A stretch of 64,000 bases of DNA from Gammaproteobacteria bacterium (GCA_034522055.1 JAXHLS010000002.1:3119549-3183548); one strand, 5' to 3'; counted from the stretch's first letter, positions 50,346 to 60,321 are shown. The notes: a model not told the origin generated them from the letters alone. Translations and numbers: made by a program.

Positions 50346-53108
50346 ATGCCCAAGTTCTCCCTGACCGCGCCGCGCACGGTTTCGACGGCCGATTCGAGCA
50401 GGGCCGCGACCGCGGCACGTCCCCTGACGACGCGTGAGGTGAAGGCCCTGTACGCCCGCCCGCCGTCCTTCACCGACTTCCTGCCCTGGGTCGAGTACCT
50501 GCCGGAGAGCCGCTGCTTCCTGCTCGAGGATGGCGTGAGCGTCGGCGCGCTCTTCGAGCTGACGCCCGCAGGTACCGAGGCGCGCACGCCGGGCTTCATG
50601 GCGGAGCTGCGCGACGCGATCCAGACCGCGATCACCGACGCGATCCCGGAGCTCATTGACGCGCCCTGGATCCTCCAGCTCTATGTGCAGGACGAGCCGA
50701 GCCTGTCGGAGCTGCTGCACGAGATCGAGGCCTACCTGCCGCCGGGCGCGCGCGAGAGTGCGTACACCCGCCATTACATTGAAGTGCTGAAGGCCCATTG
50801 CGCCCACATCAGCCGCCCGGGTGGCCTGTTCGAGGATTCGGCCCTCACCGGCACCGTCTGGCGTGGCCAGGTGCGGCGCGTGCGGGCGGTGCTCTATCGG
50901 CGACTGAACCCCCGCGGCCGTAGCCTCAGCGCGCTCGAAGTGGAGGCCGAGCTCAACGACGTCGCCACCAAGTGGACGGCGGCCCTCGCCGCGGCCGGGA
51001 TCCGCTGCCGGCGCGGCTCGGGGGCAGATCTCTACCGCTGGCTGCTGCCCTGGTTCAACCCGCGCCCGGAGTGCGCTGAAGGCGCGGTGGAGCAGCTGCT
51101 GGCTGCCGCCCCGTACCCCGGCGATGAAGATCTGCCGTTCGGCGCGGATCTCGGGGAGCTGCTGACCCTCTCTTGTCCTAAGTCCGACAACGACACGGCC
51201 ACCTGGTGGTTCGATGGGTTGCCCCACACCCTCGTCACGGTGCAGGGACTCCGGCGGGCGCCCGACATCGGCCACATGACCGCGGAACGCCCGTCGGGGG
51301 ATCACGTGTTCTCCCTGTTCGATCGCATGCCTGAGCACACCGTGATGGTGCTCACCCTCACCGTGAAGCCCCAGGATGTGGTGCGTAACCACATCGGGTT
51401 GGTCAAGCGCGCCGCGGTGGGCGATTCGGCGGAAGCCGAGTTGACGCGGGAGGACGCCGCCGCGGTGGAGCGTGAAATGGCGACCGGCAACAAGCTCTAT
51501 CCCCTGCAGTTGGCGTTCTACGTCCGCGGCGAGGATCTCCCGGCGCTGCGCACCCACGTCAACCAGATCAATGCCCTGCTGCTGCCCAACGGCCTCCAGC
51601 CCATCGCCCAGGAGGCGGATCTGCTGGCACTCGACAGCTATCTGCGCAATCTGCCCATGGCCTACGATGCCCGACTCGACCGGATCAGTCGCCGCTCACG
51701 CCTGGTCTTCTCCAGGCACATCGCGAACCTGCTGCCCCTCTATGGCCGCTCGCGCGGCACCGGTCATCCGGGGCTCGTGTTCTTCAACCGGGGCGCCGAG
51801 CCCCTGGTGTTCGACCCCTTACACCGCGCGGACCGCAAGAAGAACGCGCACATGCTGATCCTGGGACCCACCGGGGCCGGCAAGTCCGCCTTGCTCGTCT
51901 ACCTGCTGCAGCAGATGGCGGCGGTGCACCGCCCGCGGATCTTCATCATCGAGGCCGGGGGCTCGTTTTCCCTCCTGGGTCAGCACTTTGCGAGCCAGGG
52001 GCTCACGGTCAATCAGGTCACGCTGAACCCGGGCACGGACGTGAGCCTGCCGCCGTTCGCGGACGCGCTGCGTCTTTTCTACACGGATCGGCGTGTGAAA
52101 CGCGTTACCGATCCCGAGGCGCTCGACGTGCCGGACGAAGACGACGACGGTGACGATGCCGAAGGCCCGGGCCGCGACATCCTCGGTGAAATGGAGATCG
52201 CCGCGCGCATCATGATCACCGGCGGCGATGAACGCGAAGACGCCCGCATGACTCGCGCCGATCGTCTGCTGATCCGCAATGCCATCCTGTTATCAGCCAA
52301 GACCGTGGCCGCCGAAGGGCGCGACCAGGTCCTCACGCGGGACGTCGTCGCGGCGCTGACCCGCATCGGGCGCGATCCAGGCCTGCCGGAGCATCGGCGC
52401 AACCGGGCGCTGGAGATGGGCGACGGCATGGCGCTCTTCTGCTCGGGCCTCGCCGGCCACTTCTTCGACCGGCCCGGCAAGCCCTGGCCGGCGGCGGATG
52501 TCACCATACTCGAGATGGGCATGCTCGCCCGCGAAGGTTACGAGGACCAACTCACCGTGGCCTACATCTCCATGATGAGTCATATCAATGATCTGGTCGA
52601 ACGCCACCAGAGCGACGCGCGACCCACCCTCGTCGTCACCGACGAGGGGCACATCATCACCACGAATCCCTTGCTCGCACGCTACGTCGTCAAGATCACC
52701 AAGATGTGGCGCAAGCTCGGCGCCTGGTTCTGGATCGCGACACAGAACCTCGAGGACTTCCCCGACGCCAGTCGCCGGATGCTCAACATGATGGAGTGGT
52801 GGCTGTGCCTCGTCATGCCCAAGGAGGAGGTCGAGCAGATCGCGCGGTTCAAGGATCTGAACGACGAGCAGCGCAGCCTCCTGCTGTCGGCCCGCAAGGA
52901 GCCCGGCAAGTACGTCGAGGGCGTCGTGCTGGCCGACAACCTGGAGGCCCTGTTCCGCAACGTGCCACCACCGCTGTCGCTGGCGCTCGCCATGACCGAG
53001 AAGCACGAGAAGGCCGAGCGGGCCGAGATCATGCGCGAGCGCCGCTGCACCGAACTCGAGGCAGTCCATGTCGTGGCGGAGCGGATCGCGGCGCAACGCG
53101 GTGGCTGA
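50346..53108 (+). CDS. traC: TraC/VirB4-family transfer ATPase (TIGR03744-like)
   Basis: The 920-residue ATPase energises assembly of the transfer apparatus. It has an N-terminal VirB4 domain (FTDFLPWVEYLPESRCFLLE), Walker A GPTGAGKSALL near residue 507, Walker B TLVVTDEGH near 760, and IATQNLEDFPDASRRML late in the protein. Length is normal for the ICE class. ATG 50346 is 2 bp after the lipoprotein stop. Confidence 0.95.
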   Translation: MPKFSLTAPRTVSTADSSRAATAARPLTTREVKALYARPPSFTDFLPWVEYLPESRCFLLEDGVSVGALFELTPAGTEARTPGFMAELRDAIQTAITDAIPELIDAPWILQLYVQDEPSLSELLHEIEAYLPPGARESAYTRHYIEVLKAHCAHISRPGGLFEDSALTGTVWRGQVRRVRAVLYRRLNPRGRSLSALEVEAELNDVATKWTAALAAAGIRCRRGSGADLYRWLLPWFNPRPECAEGAVEQLLAAAPYPGDEDLPFGADLGELLTLSCPKSDNDTATWWFDGLPHTLVTVQGLRRAPDIGHMTAERPSGDHVFSLFDRMPEHTVMVLTLTVKPQDVVRNHIGLVKRAAVGDSAEAELTREDAAAVEREMATGNKLYPLQLAFYVRGEDLPALRTHVNQINALLLPNGLQPIAQEADLLALDSYLRNLPMAYDARLDRISRRSRLVFSRHIANLLPLYGRSRGTGHPGLVFFNRGAEPLVFDPLHRADRKKNAHMLILGPTGAGKSALLVYLLQQMAAVHRPRIFIIEAGGSFSLLGQHFASQGLTVNQVTLNPGTDVSLPPFADALRLFYTDRRVKRVTDPEALDVPDEDDDGDDAEGPGRDILGEMEIAARIMITGGDEREDARMTRADRLLIRNAILLSAKTVAAEGRDQVLTRDVVAALTRIGRDPGLPEHRRNRALEMGDGMALFCSGLAGHFFDRPGKPWPAADVTILEMGMLAREGYEDQLTVAYISMMSHINDLVERHQSDARPTLVVTDEGHIITTNPLLARYVVKITKMWRKLGAWFWIATQNLEDFPDASRRMLNMMEWWLCLVMPKEEVEQIARFKDLNDEQRSLLLSARKEPGKYVEGVVLADNLEALFRNVPPPLSLALAMTEKHEKAERAEIMRERRCTELEAVHVVAERIAAQRGG

Positions 53109-53219
53109 GATCCGTGCCGTGGCCCAGAAACCAGACACCGTGCCGCATGGGTTTTCCCTTCCACGGTTCCCCGTCGATGGGGACGATGGCGCCACCGTTC
53201 CACGACCGATGACAATGAC

Positions 53220-53672
53220 ATGTTGATCCCCTCTCGCATTCTGGTTGGACTGACGCTCCTCGGGCTTATGGTCCTCGGCACCCCGGTCGGGGCGGGCGAG
53301 GTGCTGAGCATCGAGGCCTTCACCACGAGCGAGCGGGCGATCAGCGGTGCGGATCAGGGGCGTTTTCGATCAGCGACCGTCACGATCTACACCGTCGATA
53401 GTCTCGGGCGATTCGAATCGGGGCTATCCGAAGGCCTCCCAGTCGACCCGGAAGAGGCGAAAGCGGAGGCGCTCCGCCGCATCCAGCAGCTCGATGACAC
53501 CGGCATGGCGTCGGCCAGAAGCGCTGCCATCGGCCTGGCCAGGGCCGTCCAGTACGGCGTCGATCGTTATCCCGCCGTCGTCCTTGATGGTAGCGCCGTG
53601 ATCTATGGCGTGACGGATCTCGAAGATGCGCTCGAGCGCTATGCATTCTGGCGTGAGGGCCAGGCGCGATGA
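53220..53672 (+). CDS. TIGR03757-family ICE protein (PFL_4709-like)
   Basis: The 150-residue exported protein has a signal peptide (ILVGLTLLGLMVLGTPVGAG), then VLSIEAFTTSERAISG, and a C-terminal thioredoxin-like TrbC segment (QYGVDRYPAVVLDGSAVIYG). It is the usual gene after traC and before the TraU-like gene, overlapping the latter by 4 bp. The 111-bp gap after traC shows nothing notable. Confidence 0.88.
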   Translation: MLIPSRILVGLTLLGLMVLGTPVGAGEVLSIEAFTTSERAISGADQGRFRSATVTIYTVDSLGRFESGLSEGLPVDPEEAKAEALRRIQQLDDTGMASARSAAIGLARAVQYGVDRYPAVVLDGSAVIYGVTDLEDALERYAFWREGQAR

Positions 53673-54781
53673 GGCGTTACCGCATCACACCGCTCCTCCT
53701 GGTCCTGGTGCTGCAAGGGCCGCTGATGACTCATGCGGCGACCATCACCACCCCTGGCATCGTCGCCCAGACCACGGCCGGGGCGCTGGCCTGCATGCGC
53801 TGGATGCCGGTGGGCCTGTGCTTCTGGCTGCGCTGCGGCTGGCGGGGCTGCCGCGTGCGTACTTCGCTCAAGGTCGGACACTACAACCCGGATCTGGTGG
53901 TCAGCGCCTACAACGCGTTGGGTGGCAACCCCTGGGCGGAGATCCGCGCGTCGCTGGGGCTCGCCCAGAAAGCCGCGGCCACCGGACTCCTGGGCTCACT
54001 GCTGCCGGTCCCCGTCGACAGTGGGGGCAATCGCACGGAGGGCCGTTCGGAGCCACGAGACCACAAGAACATGGTGTTTCGGGAGACCGATGCCATCGGC
54101 CATCCCATGGGGTCCCTGGCCGGTGTGGCGGCCGGCGTGGGCCTGCTGTGTCAGTCGCAGACGACACCTTTCTTCCCGTACTTCCAATCGGCCCTCGATA
54201 TCCTGTCCTGGCGGCAGGAGGTGCCGGAGATCTTCTATCCGGCGAGCTGGATCCCCGGCATGCGCGAAATCGGCACCTGGCCCCTGCAGACGTGGGGCAA
54301 CGTTCATCCGCGGACCGGCTGGACGACCCAGGCGGAAGAGCCCAAAGCCGCGGCCATCAATGCCCAAAGGGCCGGCGACATCGTCACCCGGGCCGCCCAG
54401 CCCCATGTCTACGTGCCCCTCTCCGGCAGTTCCTACATGCATAACGATGTCACCCGGATCCTCGACAGCTGGGTCGACGACGGATCCGGGAACCTCTTTA
54501 ACAGGTGGTTCGCATTCTTCTCAGGCCAGAAGGTCTGGCCACCCGGTCCGCTGATGGAGAAGGACCATCGCACCGGCACCTGGCAGATGCTCGTCCCGAG
54601 GCCTGAGTCGAGCTGCAGGGTGTTCGGCACAAATGATCTCGCCAGCATCGGCGGTTGGGGCGGTGGACGGGTGGACGCCGCCGGCGACTACGCCTGGAAC
54701 CTCTGGCGCCCCTATAAATGCTGCCGTCGCCGGGGTCAGTGGTTCCTCTTCGATATCGACTGGTTCGCTTATCCGCCATGA
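53669..54781 (+). CDS. TIGR03756-family ICE protein (PFL_4710, TraU-like)
   Basis: The 370-residue exported protein is rich in Cys and Trp, as TraU proteins are: CMRWMPVGLCFWLRCGWRGC near residue 40, GHYNPDLVVSAYNALGGNPW, YPASWIPGMREIGTWPLQTW and the C-terminal CCRRRGQWFLFDID. It acts in the periplasm in DNA transfer, probably needing disulfide bonds. It overlaps genes on both sides. Confidence 0.92.
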   Translation: MRRYRITPLLLVLVLQGPLMTHAATITTPGIVAQTTAGALACMRWMPVGLCFWLRCGWRGCRVRTSLKVGHYNPDLVVSAYNALGGNPWAEIRASLGLAQKAAATGLLGSLLPVPVDSGGNRTEGRSEPRDHKNMVFRETDAIGHPMGSLAGVAAGVGLLCQSQTTPFFPYFQSALDILSWRQEVPEIFYPASWIPGMREIGTWPLQTWGNVHPRTGWTTQAEEPKAAAINAQRAGDIVTRAAQPHVYVPLSGSSYMHNDVTRILDSWVDDGSGNLFNRWFAFFSGQKVWPPGPLMEKDHRTGTWQMLVPRPESSCRVFGTNDLASIGGWGGGRVDAAGDYAWNLWRPYKCCRRRGQWFLFDIDWFAYPP

Positions 54782-56157
54782 TCGCTCACCAAGCACAGCA
54801 CTGCGAGATCACAACCGGCCGTGGACGACACCGCACCCTGGCCGCCGGGCTGCTCACCTTCTTGCTGGCAAGTCCCTGGGTGGACGCCGCGCAAGGGCCC
54901 ACGGAAGACGGCCTTTGGTACTACGAGATCGGCGGGGCAGAGCCCGTGTCTGCCCCGGCGAATCCCTCGGTGGTTTCGGTCACCCTGGGCGGCTCGGCAC
55001 AACTCGGGCTCGGCTACAGCTGCGGCAAGTTCGATCCGGTACGCGCGGTCACCCATTCCCTGAACAAGATCAAGTCCGGGGCGGACGACATGATGAGCGC
55101 CATGACGGCGGCGGCGTCCTCGGCCATTGCCGCGCTGCCGGCGCTGATCCTGCAGCGCGCCAATCCCGGGCTCTATGACCTGTTCCAGAACGCGCTGCTG
55201 AAGGCCGAGGAGACCATGAAGCTCGCCACCAAATCTTGCGAGCAGATGGAGGCCGAGATGGCCGAGGGCAAGAACCCCTACGCGGATCTCATCACGCTCT
55301 CCAAGGGCAATGACTGGAAGGTGCAGATGGGGATCGGCGGCAACGACGCCGTCACGGCGAAGGAGTCCGTCGAGTCGGCGAACGGCGATAACGGTGTGCC
55401 GTGGATCGGCGGCCAGGCCGGTGGGGCGGGGCAGCCGACGCTCCGCTTCACCGGAGACATCGTCCAGGCGGGCTACAACATCAACATGAACCGGCCGATC
55501 ACCTCGACGGCCGCGGTGCCGGCCGCTTCCGCCACGCGGCTCTCCGAGGTCTGGCCGACGCCGGCGGCGGCGCGGACTTGGGTGGTCGACGTGGTGGGCG
55601 AGAACATCGTCACCACCTGCGACACCTGCCGCAAGGACAGCATTCCAGGCACCGGCCTGCTGCCCAAGCTCCACAGCGAGTCGGCCGGCGTGACCGTCGA
55701 GTTGCAGAACCTGGTCAGCGGTGCCGCCGCGCCCACCCTCGCCAACCTCGAACGGATCACGGCCCCGGGCGTTGCCGTGACGCGTCAGGTCATCGAGGCC
55801 ATCCGCGACATGCCGGCCACCGAGCAGGGGCTCATCATCGGCCGGCTGGTCGCCGAGGTAAGCCAAGCGCGCACCGTGGAGAAGGCGCTGTATGCCCGGC
55901 GCCTGCTGCTGTCGGGCCGCCAGGTGCCGGAGGTATACGCCACCGAGGTCGCACGCCAGCATGCCGATACGGCGATTACCGAACTCGACAAGGAGATCGA
56001 GAGCCTCCTGTTCGAGACGCGGGTGCGTCGCGAGGTGGTCTCCGACACCCTGATCGTGCTGTTGCAACGGGCGGCCGCGCGTAGCAAGGCCTCGCTCAAT
56101 GTCCCGCAGACGAATCCCACCGATCCGAGGCCGCTGATCCATGGCCGCGTGCAGTAG
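54778..56157 (+). CDS. TIGR03755-family ICE protein (PFL_4711, TraH-like)
   Basis: The 459-residue exported protein starts at ATG 54778. It has a signal segment (TLAAGLLTFLLASPWVDAAQ), then GLWYYEIGGAEPVSAP, LGLGYSCGKFDPVRAVTHSL, and a helical C-terminal half with repeated charged helices. The family acts in mating-pair formation. It overlaps the next gene by 17 bp. Confidence 0.9.
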   Translation: MIAHQAQHCEITTGRGRHRTLAAGLLTFLLASPWVDAAQGPTEDGLWYYEIGGAEPVSAPANPSVVSVTLGGSAQLGLGYSCGKFDPVRAVTHSLNKIKSGADDMMSAMTAAASSAIAALPALILQRANPGLYDLFQNALLKAEETMKLATKSCEQMEAEMAEGKNPYADLITLSKGNDWKVQMGIGGNDAVTAKESVESANGDNGVPWIGGQAGGAGQPTLRFTGDIVQAGYNINMNRPITSTAAVPAASATRLSEVWPTPAAARTWVVDVVGENIVTTCDTCRKDSIPGTGLLPKLHSESAGVTVELQNLVSGAAAPTLANLERITAPGVAVTRQVIEAIRDMPATEQGLIIGRLVAEVSQARTVEKALYARRLLLSGRQVPEVYATEVARQHADTAITELDKEIESLLFETRVRREVVSDTLIVLLQRAAARSKASLNVPQTNPTDPRPLIHGRVQ

Positions 56158-56596
56158 ATCCCTGCCGACACGCCGGCGCTGGTTCTTCACGCTGTCGCTG
56201 GTCGCGACCGTCGGCGTGATCGCCGTCGGCCTACTGTTGTGGCAGGCAGTGGGGCTCGGTTCGCTGGCCGTCGTGTCGGAGCGGGTAGGGCAGGTGAGAC
56301 CTTACCTGAGCGGGCTGCGGTTCGCCCTGATTGGTCTGCTTGCCCTTGCCTGGCCGCGGTTGCCGGCACTGTGGTGGGGCGGCCGGGATTGGGCGGAAAG
56401 CCAACGGTCACGCTGGATGGCACTGCGGTGGCGCGTCGTCGGCTGGCTGCTCGTCATCGAGCTCGTCCTCGGGCAGAACGTGGTGCTGGGAGCACAATGT
56501 GACGCGTGCAGCGCGCCCGTAGGGACTGCGCCAGGGACGGCACAGATCAACCTCATCGGGCGCTTTCTCGGCACGATCTCGGGCCTCGTCCCATGA
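56141..56596 (+). CDS. Hypothetical membrane protein of the transfer operon
   Basis: The 151-residue protein has about four hydrophobic helices (TLSLVATVGVIAVGLLLWQ, LRFALIGLLALAWP, VVGWLLVIELVLGQNVVLGA) and a CDAC pair. Similar small membrane proteins occur between the PFL_4711 and TraG-N genes of this ICE class. It is coupled to both neighbours. Confidence 0.75.
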   Translation: MAACSRSLPTRRRWFFTLSLVATVGVIAVGLLLWQAVGLGSLAVVSERVGQVRPYLSGLRFALIGLLALAWPRLPALWWGGRDWAESQRSRWMALRWRVVGWLLVIELVLGQNVVLGAQCDACSAPVGTAPGTAQINLIGRFLGTISGLVP

Positions 56597-58158
56597 GCGT
56601 CGACAGCTATCTCGAGCTCTTCACGACCCTGTTCGGCTGGGCCTTCTACGGCGTGCTGTGGGACGTCCTGGTCGGCACCGGGATTGTCTACCTGCCATTC
56701 CTCGGGATCCTCATCGACAACTGGCGCGATTCCGCCGAGGGCGGGCAGTTTGGCAGCGCAACCAGTCTGTCCCTGCGGCGCATGGAGATCGAGCTCTTCC
56801 TGGCGCTGCTCGTGGTAGTGCTGGCCGGACAGCCGGCGGCGCTCACGCCGCTGAACGCCGGAACCCTGAGCTACGATCCGCAGCCCACGCTCACCGATCC
56901 GACGCCGGCGACCGCCACGGTGGCGGCGCCGCAAAGCACCTATGGCGCGGCCGGATTCAACGGCTCGCCCGCGACCGTGAACATCCCGGTCTGGTGGTAT
57001 GCCGTGCTGGCCATGAGTTCGGGCTTCAATCACGCCGTCGTCGAAGGCCTGCCCGCGGCGAGCGACCTGCGCACCTACGAGCAACAGGCACGGCTCGCCA
57101 CCATCGCCGATCCGCGGCTGCGCCAGGAGACCAGCGACTTCTTCAGCGAGTGCTACGTGCCGGCCCGCTCCAGGTATCAGGCCCAGCGGCCCGCGACGGC
57201 CGCAGTCGCCCGGATACTGACGACCTACGGCGAGGACGATCCGGACTGGATGGGCTCGCACGTCTACCGGGACACCGCCGGCTACTACGACATCCTGCGC
57301 CCGACGAAACAGATCCCGGGGTGGACCTACAACCCGGCCCGCGACACCGAGTACGACCCGGCCTCGCCGCCCATCTGGGGCAAGCCGACCTGTAAGGAGT
57401 GGTGGGAGAACGGCGCCCAGGGCCTGCGCGAAAAGCTCATCAACGAGGCCAACGCGACCTCGGCGGGCTTCTCCGGCCTGGTCGTCGCCGTCGCGCCCAT
57501 CCTGGCGAGCGAACAGCAGGAAGATGCCGTCGTTCGCACCGTGCTCAACAACGCGCCCCCGTCCTGGTCGAGCAACGAACTCGTTGCCGGCAATACGGCC
57601 AGCACCGGATGGTTTGCCACGGCCGAGAATATCGTCAAAGGTGGACTCACCACGGGCGGCGTGATCACCGCCTCGGCGCTCTTCTCGGTAACCATGACCG
57701 CCGTGCTGCAGGCGCTGCCGATGGTGCAGGCGCTGATGCTGCTCGGCGTCTACGCCTTGCTGCCGATGATCGTCGTCCTCTCCCGCTACTCGCTGTCGAT
57801 GATGGTGGTCGGGGCGATGGCCATCTTCACGATCAAATTCTGGAGCGTGCTCTGGTACCTGGCCATGTGGGTGGACCAGAATCTTATCCAGTCCATGTAC
57901 CCGGACGTCAACGTCTTCCTGCAGATTTTCGCCAACCCCGGCGAGCACGACGCCAAGCGCATGCTGCTCAATATGATCACGACCAGCCTCTACCTAGGGC
58001 TGCCGGTGTTGTGGAGCGGAATGATGGCTTGGGCCGGCTTGCACATTGGGCGTTCCATCTCGGCAGCCATGGCGCCGATTAGCAGGCCTGCGGAAGATGC
58101 GGGCAGGCAGGGAGGGGCATTGGGAAAAGCGGCAGTAAGCCGCGGCGTAAAACGGTAA
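56593..58158 (+). CDS. TraG N-terminal domain protein
   Basis: The 521-residue inner-membrane protein has helices at both ends (LFGWAFYGVLWDVLVGTGIV, GVITASALFSVTMTAVLQAL, MVVGAMAIFTIKFWSVLWYL) and a large periplasmic loop with FFSECYVPARSRYQAQ and CKEWWENGAQGLREKL. It corresponds to the TraG-N/PFL_4712-type component needed for pilus assembly and mating stability. It is the last plus-strand gene of the transfer block. Confidence 0.9.
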   Translation: MSVDSYLELFTTLFGWAFYGVLWDVLVGTGIVYLPFLGILIDNWRDSAEGGQFGSATSLSLRRMEIELFLALLVVVLAGQPAALTPLNAGTLSYDPQPTLTDPTPATATVAAPQSTYGAAGFNGSPATVNIPVWWYAVLAMSSGFNHAVVEGLPAASDLRTYEQQARLATIADPRLRQETSDFFSECYVPARSRYQAQRPATAAVARILTTYGEDDPDWMGSHVYRDTAGYYDILRPTKQIPGWTYNPARDTEYDPASPPIWGKPTCKEWWENGAQGLREKLINEANATSAGFSGLVVAVAPILASEQQEDAVVRTVLNNAPPSWSSNELVAGNTASTGWFATAENIVKGGLTTGGVITASALFSVTMTAVLQALPMVQALMLLGVYALLPMIVVLSRYSLSMMVVGAMAIFTIKFWSVLWYLAMWVDQNLIQSMYPDVNVFLQIFANPGEHDAKRMLLNMITTSLYLGLPVLWSGMMAWAGLHIGRSISAAMAPISRPAEDAGRQGGALGKAAVSRGVKR

Positions 58159-58166
58159 CCTGTACG

Positions 58167-58403
58167 CTAGCGCTCGTCTTCGTACCAACCCGCAGGATCG
58201 GTACCTGAATCGAACCGTTGCGTGCGGAAGTTGTAGTCCCCGACAAGATCTGCGTCCTGAATGGACCGCTGGTTTTCCGGCGAGTCATCGGTAGACGCAA
58301 GCAAATGGCGAAAAGCGCCGAGCAAAGCAGCCGCAAACCCGACAGCAGCGCTACCGATGCCGACCGCCAGTTTTCCCACTGCAGCAATCTTGTACCTGTT
58401 CAT
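58167..58403 (-). CDS. Small ICE protein with C-terminal DGTDPxGWY-like motif
   Basis: The 78-residue protein (MNRYKIAAVGKLAVGIGSAA) has one hydrophobic N-terminal segment with a Gly/Ala zipper and a conserved-looking tail (YNFRTQRFDSGTDPAGWYED). Similar small minus-strand genes follow TraG-N in related ICEs. Function is unknown. Confidence 0.6.
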   Translation of the reverse strand: MNRYKIAAVGKLAVGIGSAAVGFAAALLGAFRHLLASTDDSPENQRSIQDADLVGDYNFRTQRFDSGTDPAGWYEDER

Positions 58404-58618
58404 CCCTCAAAGGATAGGCGATCGTTCCCGACGAGACACCCCCCTTGGGCCTGCTCACGCAAGGATTGTTGTCCGATCTGGTGGCCACTTTCCACCGCTG
58501 AAGGAGGGCAGGATAGGGCAAGCGCAAAGTGGCAGGTTGCACCTACCCGAGCCTAGGTATGGGATTCCACCGCCCTCCGGAGCACTTGGAATCTGGTCGA
58601 TAGTGGTAGGATCCCGTC

Positions 58619-59308
58619 ATGTGCACTCGCTACATCACGCCGGACCAGCGAGCGATAGAGGGCTACGTCTCTCACGTACCCCCCTGGTGGCAACAGGCCT
58701 ACGACGTCCGAATCACCAGTCTGGTACCGGTGGTGTGGGCCGCTGCGGACGGTGAGCGGGCCCTGGAGCAGATGTACTGGACGCTCCTCCCCCCCAAGTC
58801 CGACAAGAAGGCCTGGCGCATGCCGACGTGGAACCTGAGGGGAGAGCGCCTCGAGGAGAGCCGTATGTACGCCTCACCCTTCAAATCGAGGCGCTGCCTG
58901 TTGCCGGCAGCCGGATTCTACGAGTGGCCTGAGGTCAACGGCGAGAAGCAACGTCACTGCATCAGGCCGGCGGACGGCAGCATGTTCCTCTTCGCTGGGC
59001 TCTGGAACTCCTGGTCGTCGAAGGACGGGACTGAGGAAGGGGCCACGGTGGGCATCGTCACCACCGACGCAAACGAGTTCATGAGGCCGCTCCACAATAC
59101 AGGCAAGAACCCTTACCGCATGCCGGTCATCCTCGACTTGAAGCTGGGTGACACCTGGATGTTTGGCGAGGTAGATGAGGTCCGTGAGCTCGTCAGGCCG
59201 TGCCCAAATGAGTGGCTGCAGGCCTACCCCGTCTCCCGTAACTTGGGCAACGTGCCAGCACAGATGGAACCAGTTGGCGAGGTGATTCGCCCTGGGAGAA
59301 GTTCCTAG
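58619..59308 (+). CDS. SRAP-domain protein (HMCES/YedK family)
   Basis: The 229-residue protein forms covalent crosslinks to abasic sites in single-stranded DNA in studied members. Active-site features are all present: Cys2 (MCTRYITP), Asn/Arg in TWNLRGERLEE, Glu in AAGFYEWPE and His in MRPLHNTGKNPYRMPVIL, where a few extra residues separate His from RMPVIL. It could protect single-stranded DNA during transfer. It lies alone just outside the tra block. Confidence 0.93.
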   Translation: MCTRYITPDQRAIEGYVSHVPPWWQQAYDVRITSLVPVVWAAADGERALEQMYWTLLPPKSDKKAWRMPTWNLRGERLEESRMYASPFKSRRCLLPAAGFYEWPEVNGEKQRHCIRPADGSMFLFAGLWNSWSSKDGTEEGATVGIVTTDANEFMRPLHNTGKNPYRMPVILDLKLGDTWMFGEVDEVRELVRPCPNEWLQAYPVSRNLGNVPAQMEPVGEVIRPGRSS

Positions 59309-59315
59309 AAACTAC

Positions 59316-59351
59316 GTTCTTAAACGCGATCGCTTCTTCTACGAGCGAAAC
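59316..59351 (+). repeat. Intergenic hairpin repeat, copy 1
   Basis: GCGATCGCTTCTTCTACGAG followed by CGAAAC. The same 36-bp sequence recurs at 62886-62921 with 4 mismatches. The core TCGCT...AGCGA can form a short hairpin. Related cores occur near 60323 and 60393. The remainder of 59309-59522 has no gene. Confidence 0.7.
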
Positions 59352-59522
59352 CTGCCCCTTCTGGCCTCTTGAACTAAGATCGCTACTCAGGCGGGACCCT
59401 AGTCATGTCAAAATGCAACGTTTCGTAACAATCCTCGCTGCTTATCACAATATTCCTGTCAGCTGTCTAATACACTGTTTGGGCTACTAGGCCGTGATTG
59501 AAACAAAGAAAGGAAGTTTGCT

Positions 59523-60218
59523 ATGAGTAACAGAAAAATTATTCCGCTTATCTTCTGTGCAATGCTCGCTGGTTGTGCGGCCCCAAAGTACAACTATCGC
59601 CCAGTTGCACTTGAAGTGAGCGAACCACCAATTGGCAGCATGAATACAGCGTACGTTGGCGATATTCTGCTTAAACAGGGGAGCTATACCGAACATGACT
59701 CAATCTACCTGCAAGAGGATCAGAAAGTTGGATGGGCTTATACGGTGTTGCGTGGCTTTTATCTAAAACATGGTGATGATGAAGCTACTGCATTCTATAA
59801 GCCGGCGCCGGGCTCAGATGGTGGCGGCGTTGATAAAGCAGCTTTGGCCGATCCTTGGAAAAGTATTCAAGCTTATAAGGAAGAACAAAAACTTTGTGTT
59901 GTTACGGCGTTCAACGCTCAGATCTGCAAAGATAAAGCAGATTTTACTCGACAAAAAAAGCCTGTGCTTCGCGATGATTCGTTTCAGCAAACTCTCATCT
60001 ACAGCGGAAAAGTCGGTAATAAGATCAACATCGGATACCGCGAATTTTCCGGCAATATGGCTCGTCCAGCGTTCAATAATGATGTCGAGTACGACTTAGG
60101 AGCATCCAACACTATTGGCTACAAGGGTGCCAAACTGGAAATTGTGGAGGCTACGAATGAGCTGATAAAATATCGGATCATTCGCAATTTCAATGCCGCA
60201 AAATTTAGCCCTAACTAA
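59523..60218 (+). CDS. Lipoprotein of unknown function, probable integron cassette
   Basis: The 231-residue lipoprotein has signal and lipobox IPLIFCAMLAGCAAP, then a soluble domain with MNTAYVGDILLKQGSYTEHD and a later NKINIGYREFSGNMARPAFN. Base composition is clearly lower in GC than in the transfer genes. The stop codon is embedded in an attC-like palindrome, as in integron gene cassettes. The ribosome site AAAGGAAG precedes ATG 59523. No family recognised. Confidence 0.7.
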   Translation: MSNRKIIPLIFCAMLAGCAAPKYNYRPVALEVSEPPIGSMNTAYVGDILLKQGSYTEHDSIYLQEDQKVGWAYTVLRGFYLKHGDDEATAFYKPAPGSDGGGVDKAALADPWKSIQAYKEEQKLCVVTAFNAQICKDKADFTRQKKPVLRDDSFQQTLIYSGKVGNKINIGYREFSGNMARPAFNNDVEYDLGASNTIGYKGAKLEIVEATNELIKYRIIRNFNAAKFSPN

Positions 60219-60321
60219 GGCGTTCCAGCGGATCCAAAAACTCCGCGGCTTTTTGCGTATGCCTTCGGCATTCTTGCGCAAAGGCCGCTCCTCGTTTGCG
60301 CCGAGTGAACAAAGGCGGTAG
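60210..60321 (+). repeat. attC-like site 1, degenerate right core
   Basis: CCCTAAC at the left is followed by TAAGGCGTTC; the right end reads GAACAAAGGCGGTAGGT, nearly its inverse with one changed base in the expected GTTAGG core. The centre folds into GCGGC/GCCGC enclosing ATGCC-TTC-GGCAT. The layout (outer cores, imperfect palindrome, overlap with the stop codon) fits an integron attC of about 110 bp. Confidence 0.5.
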
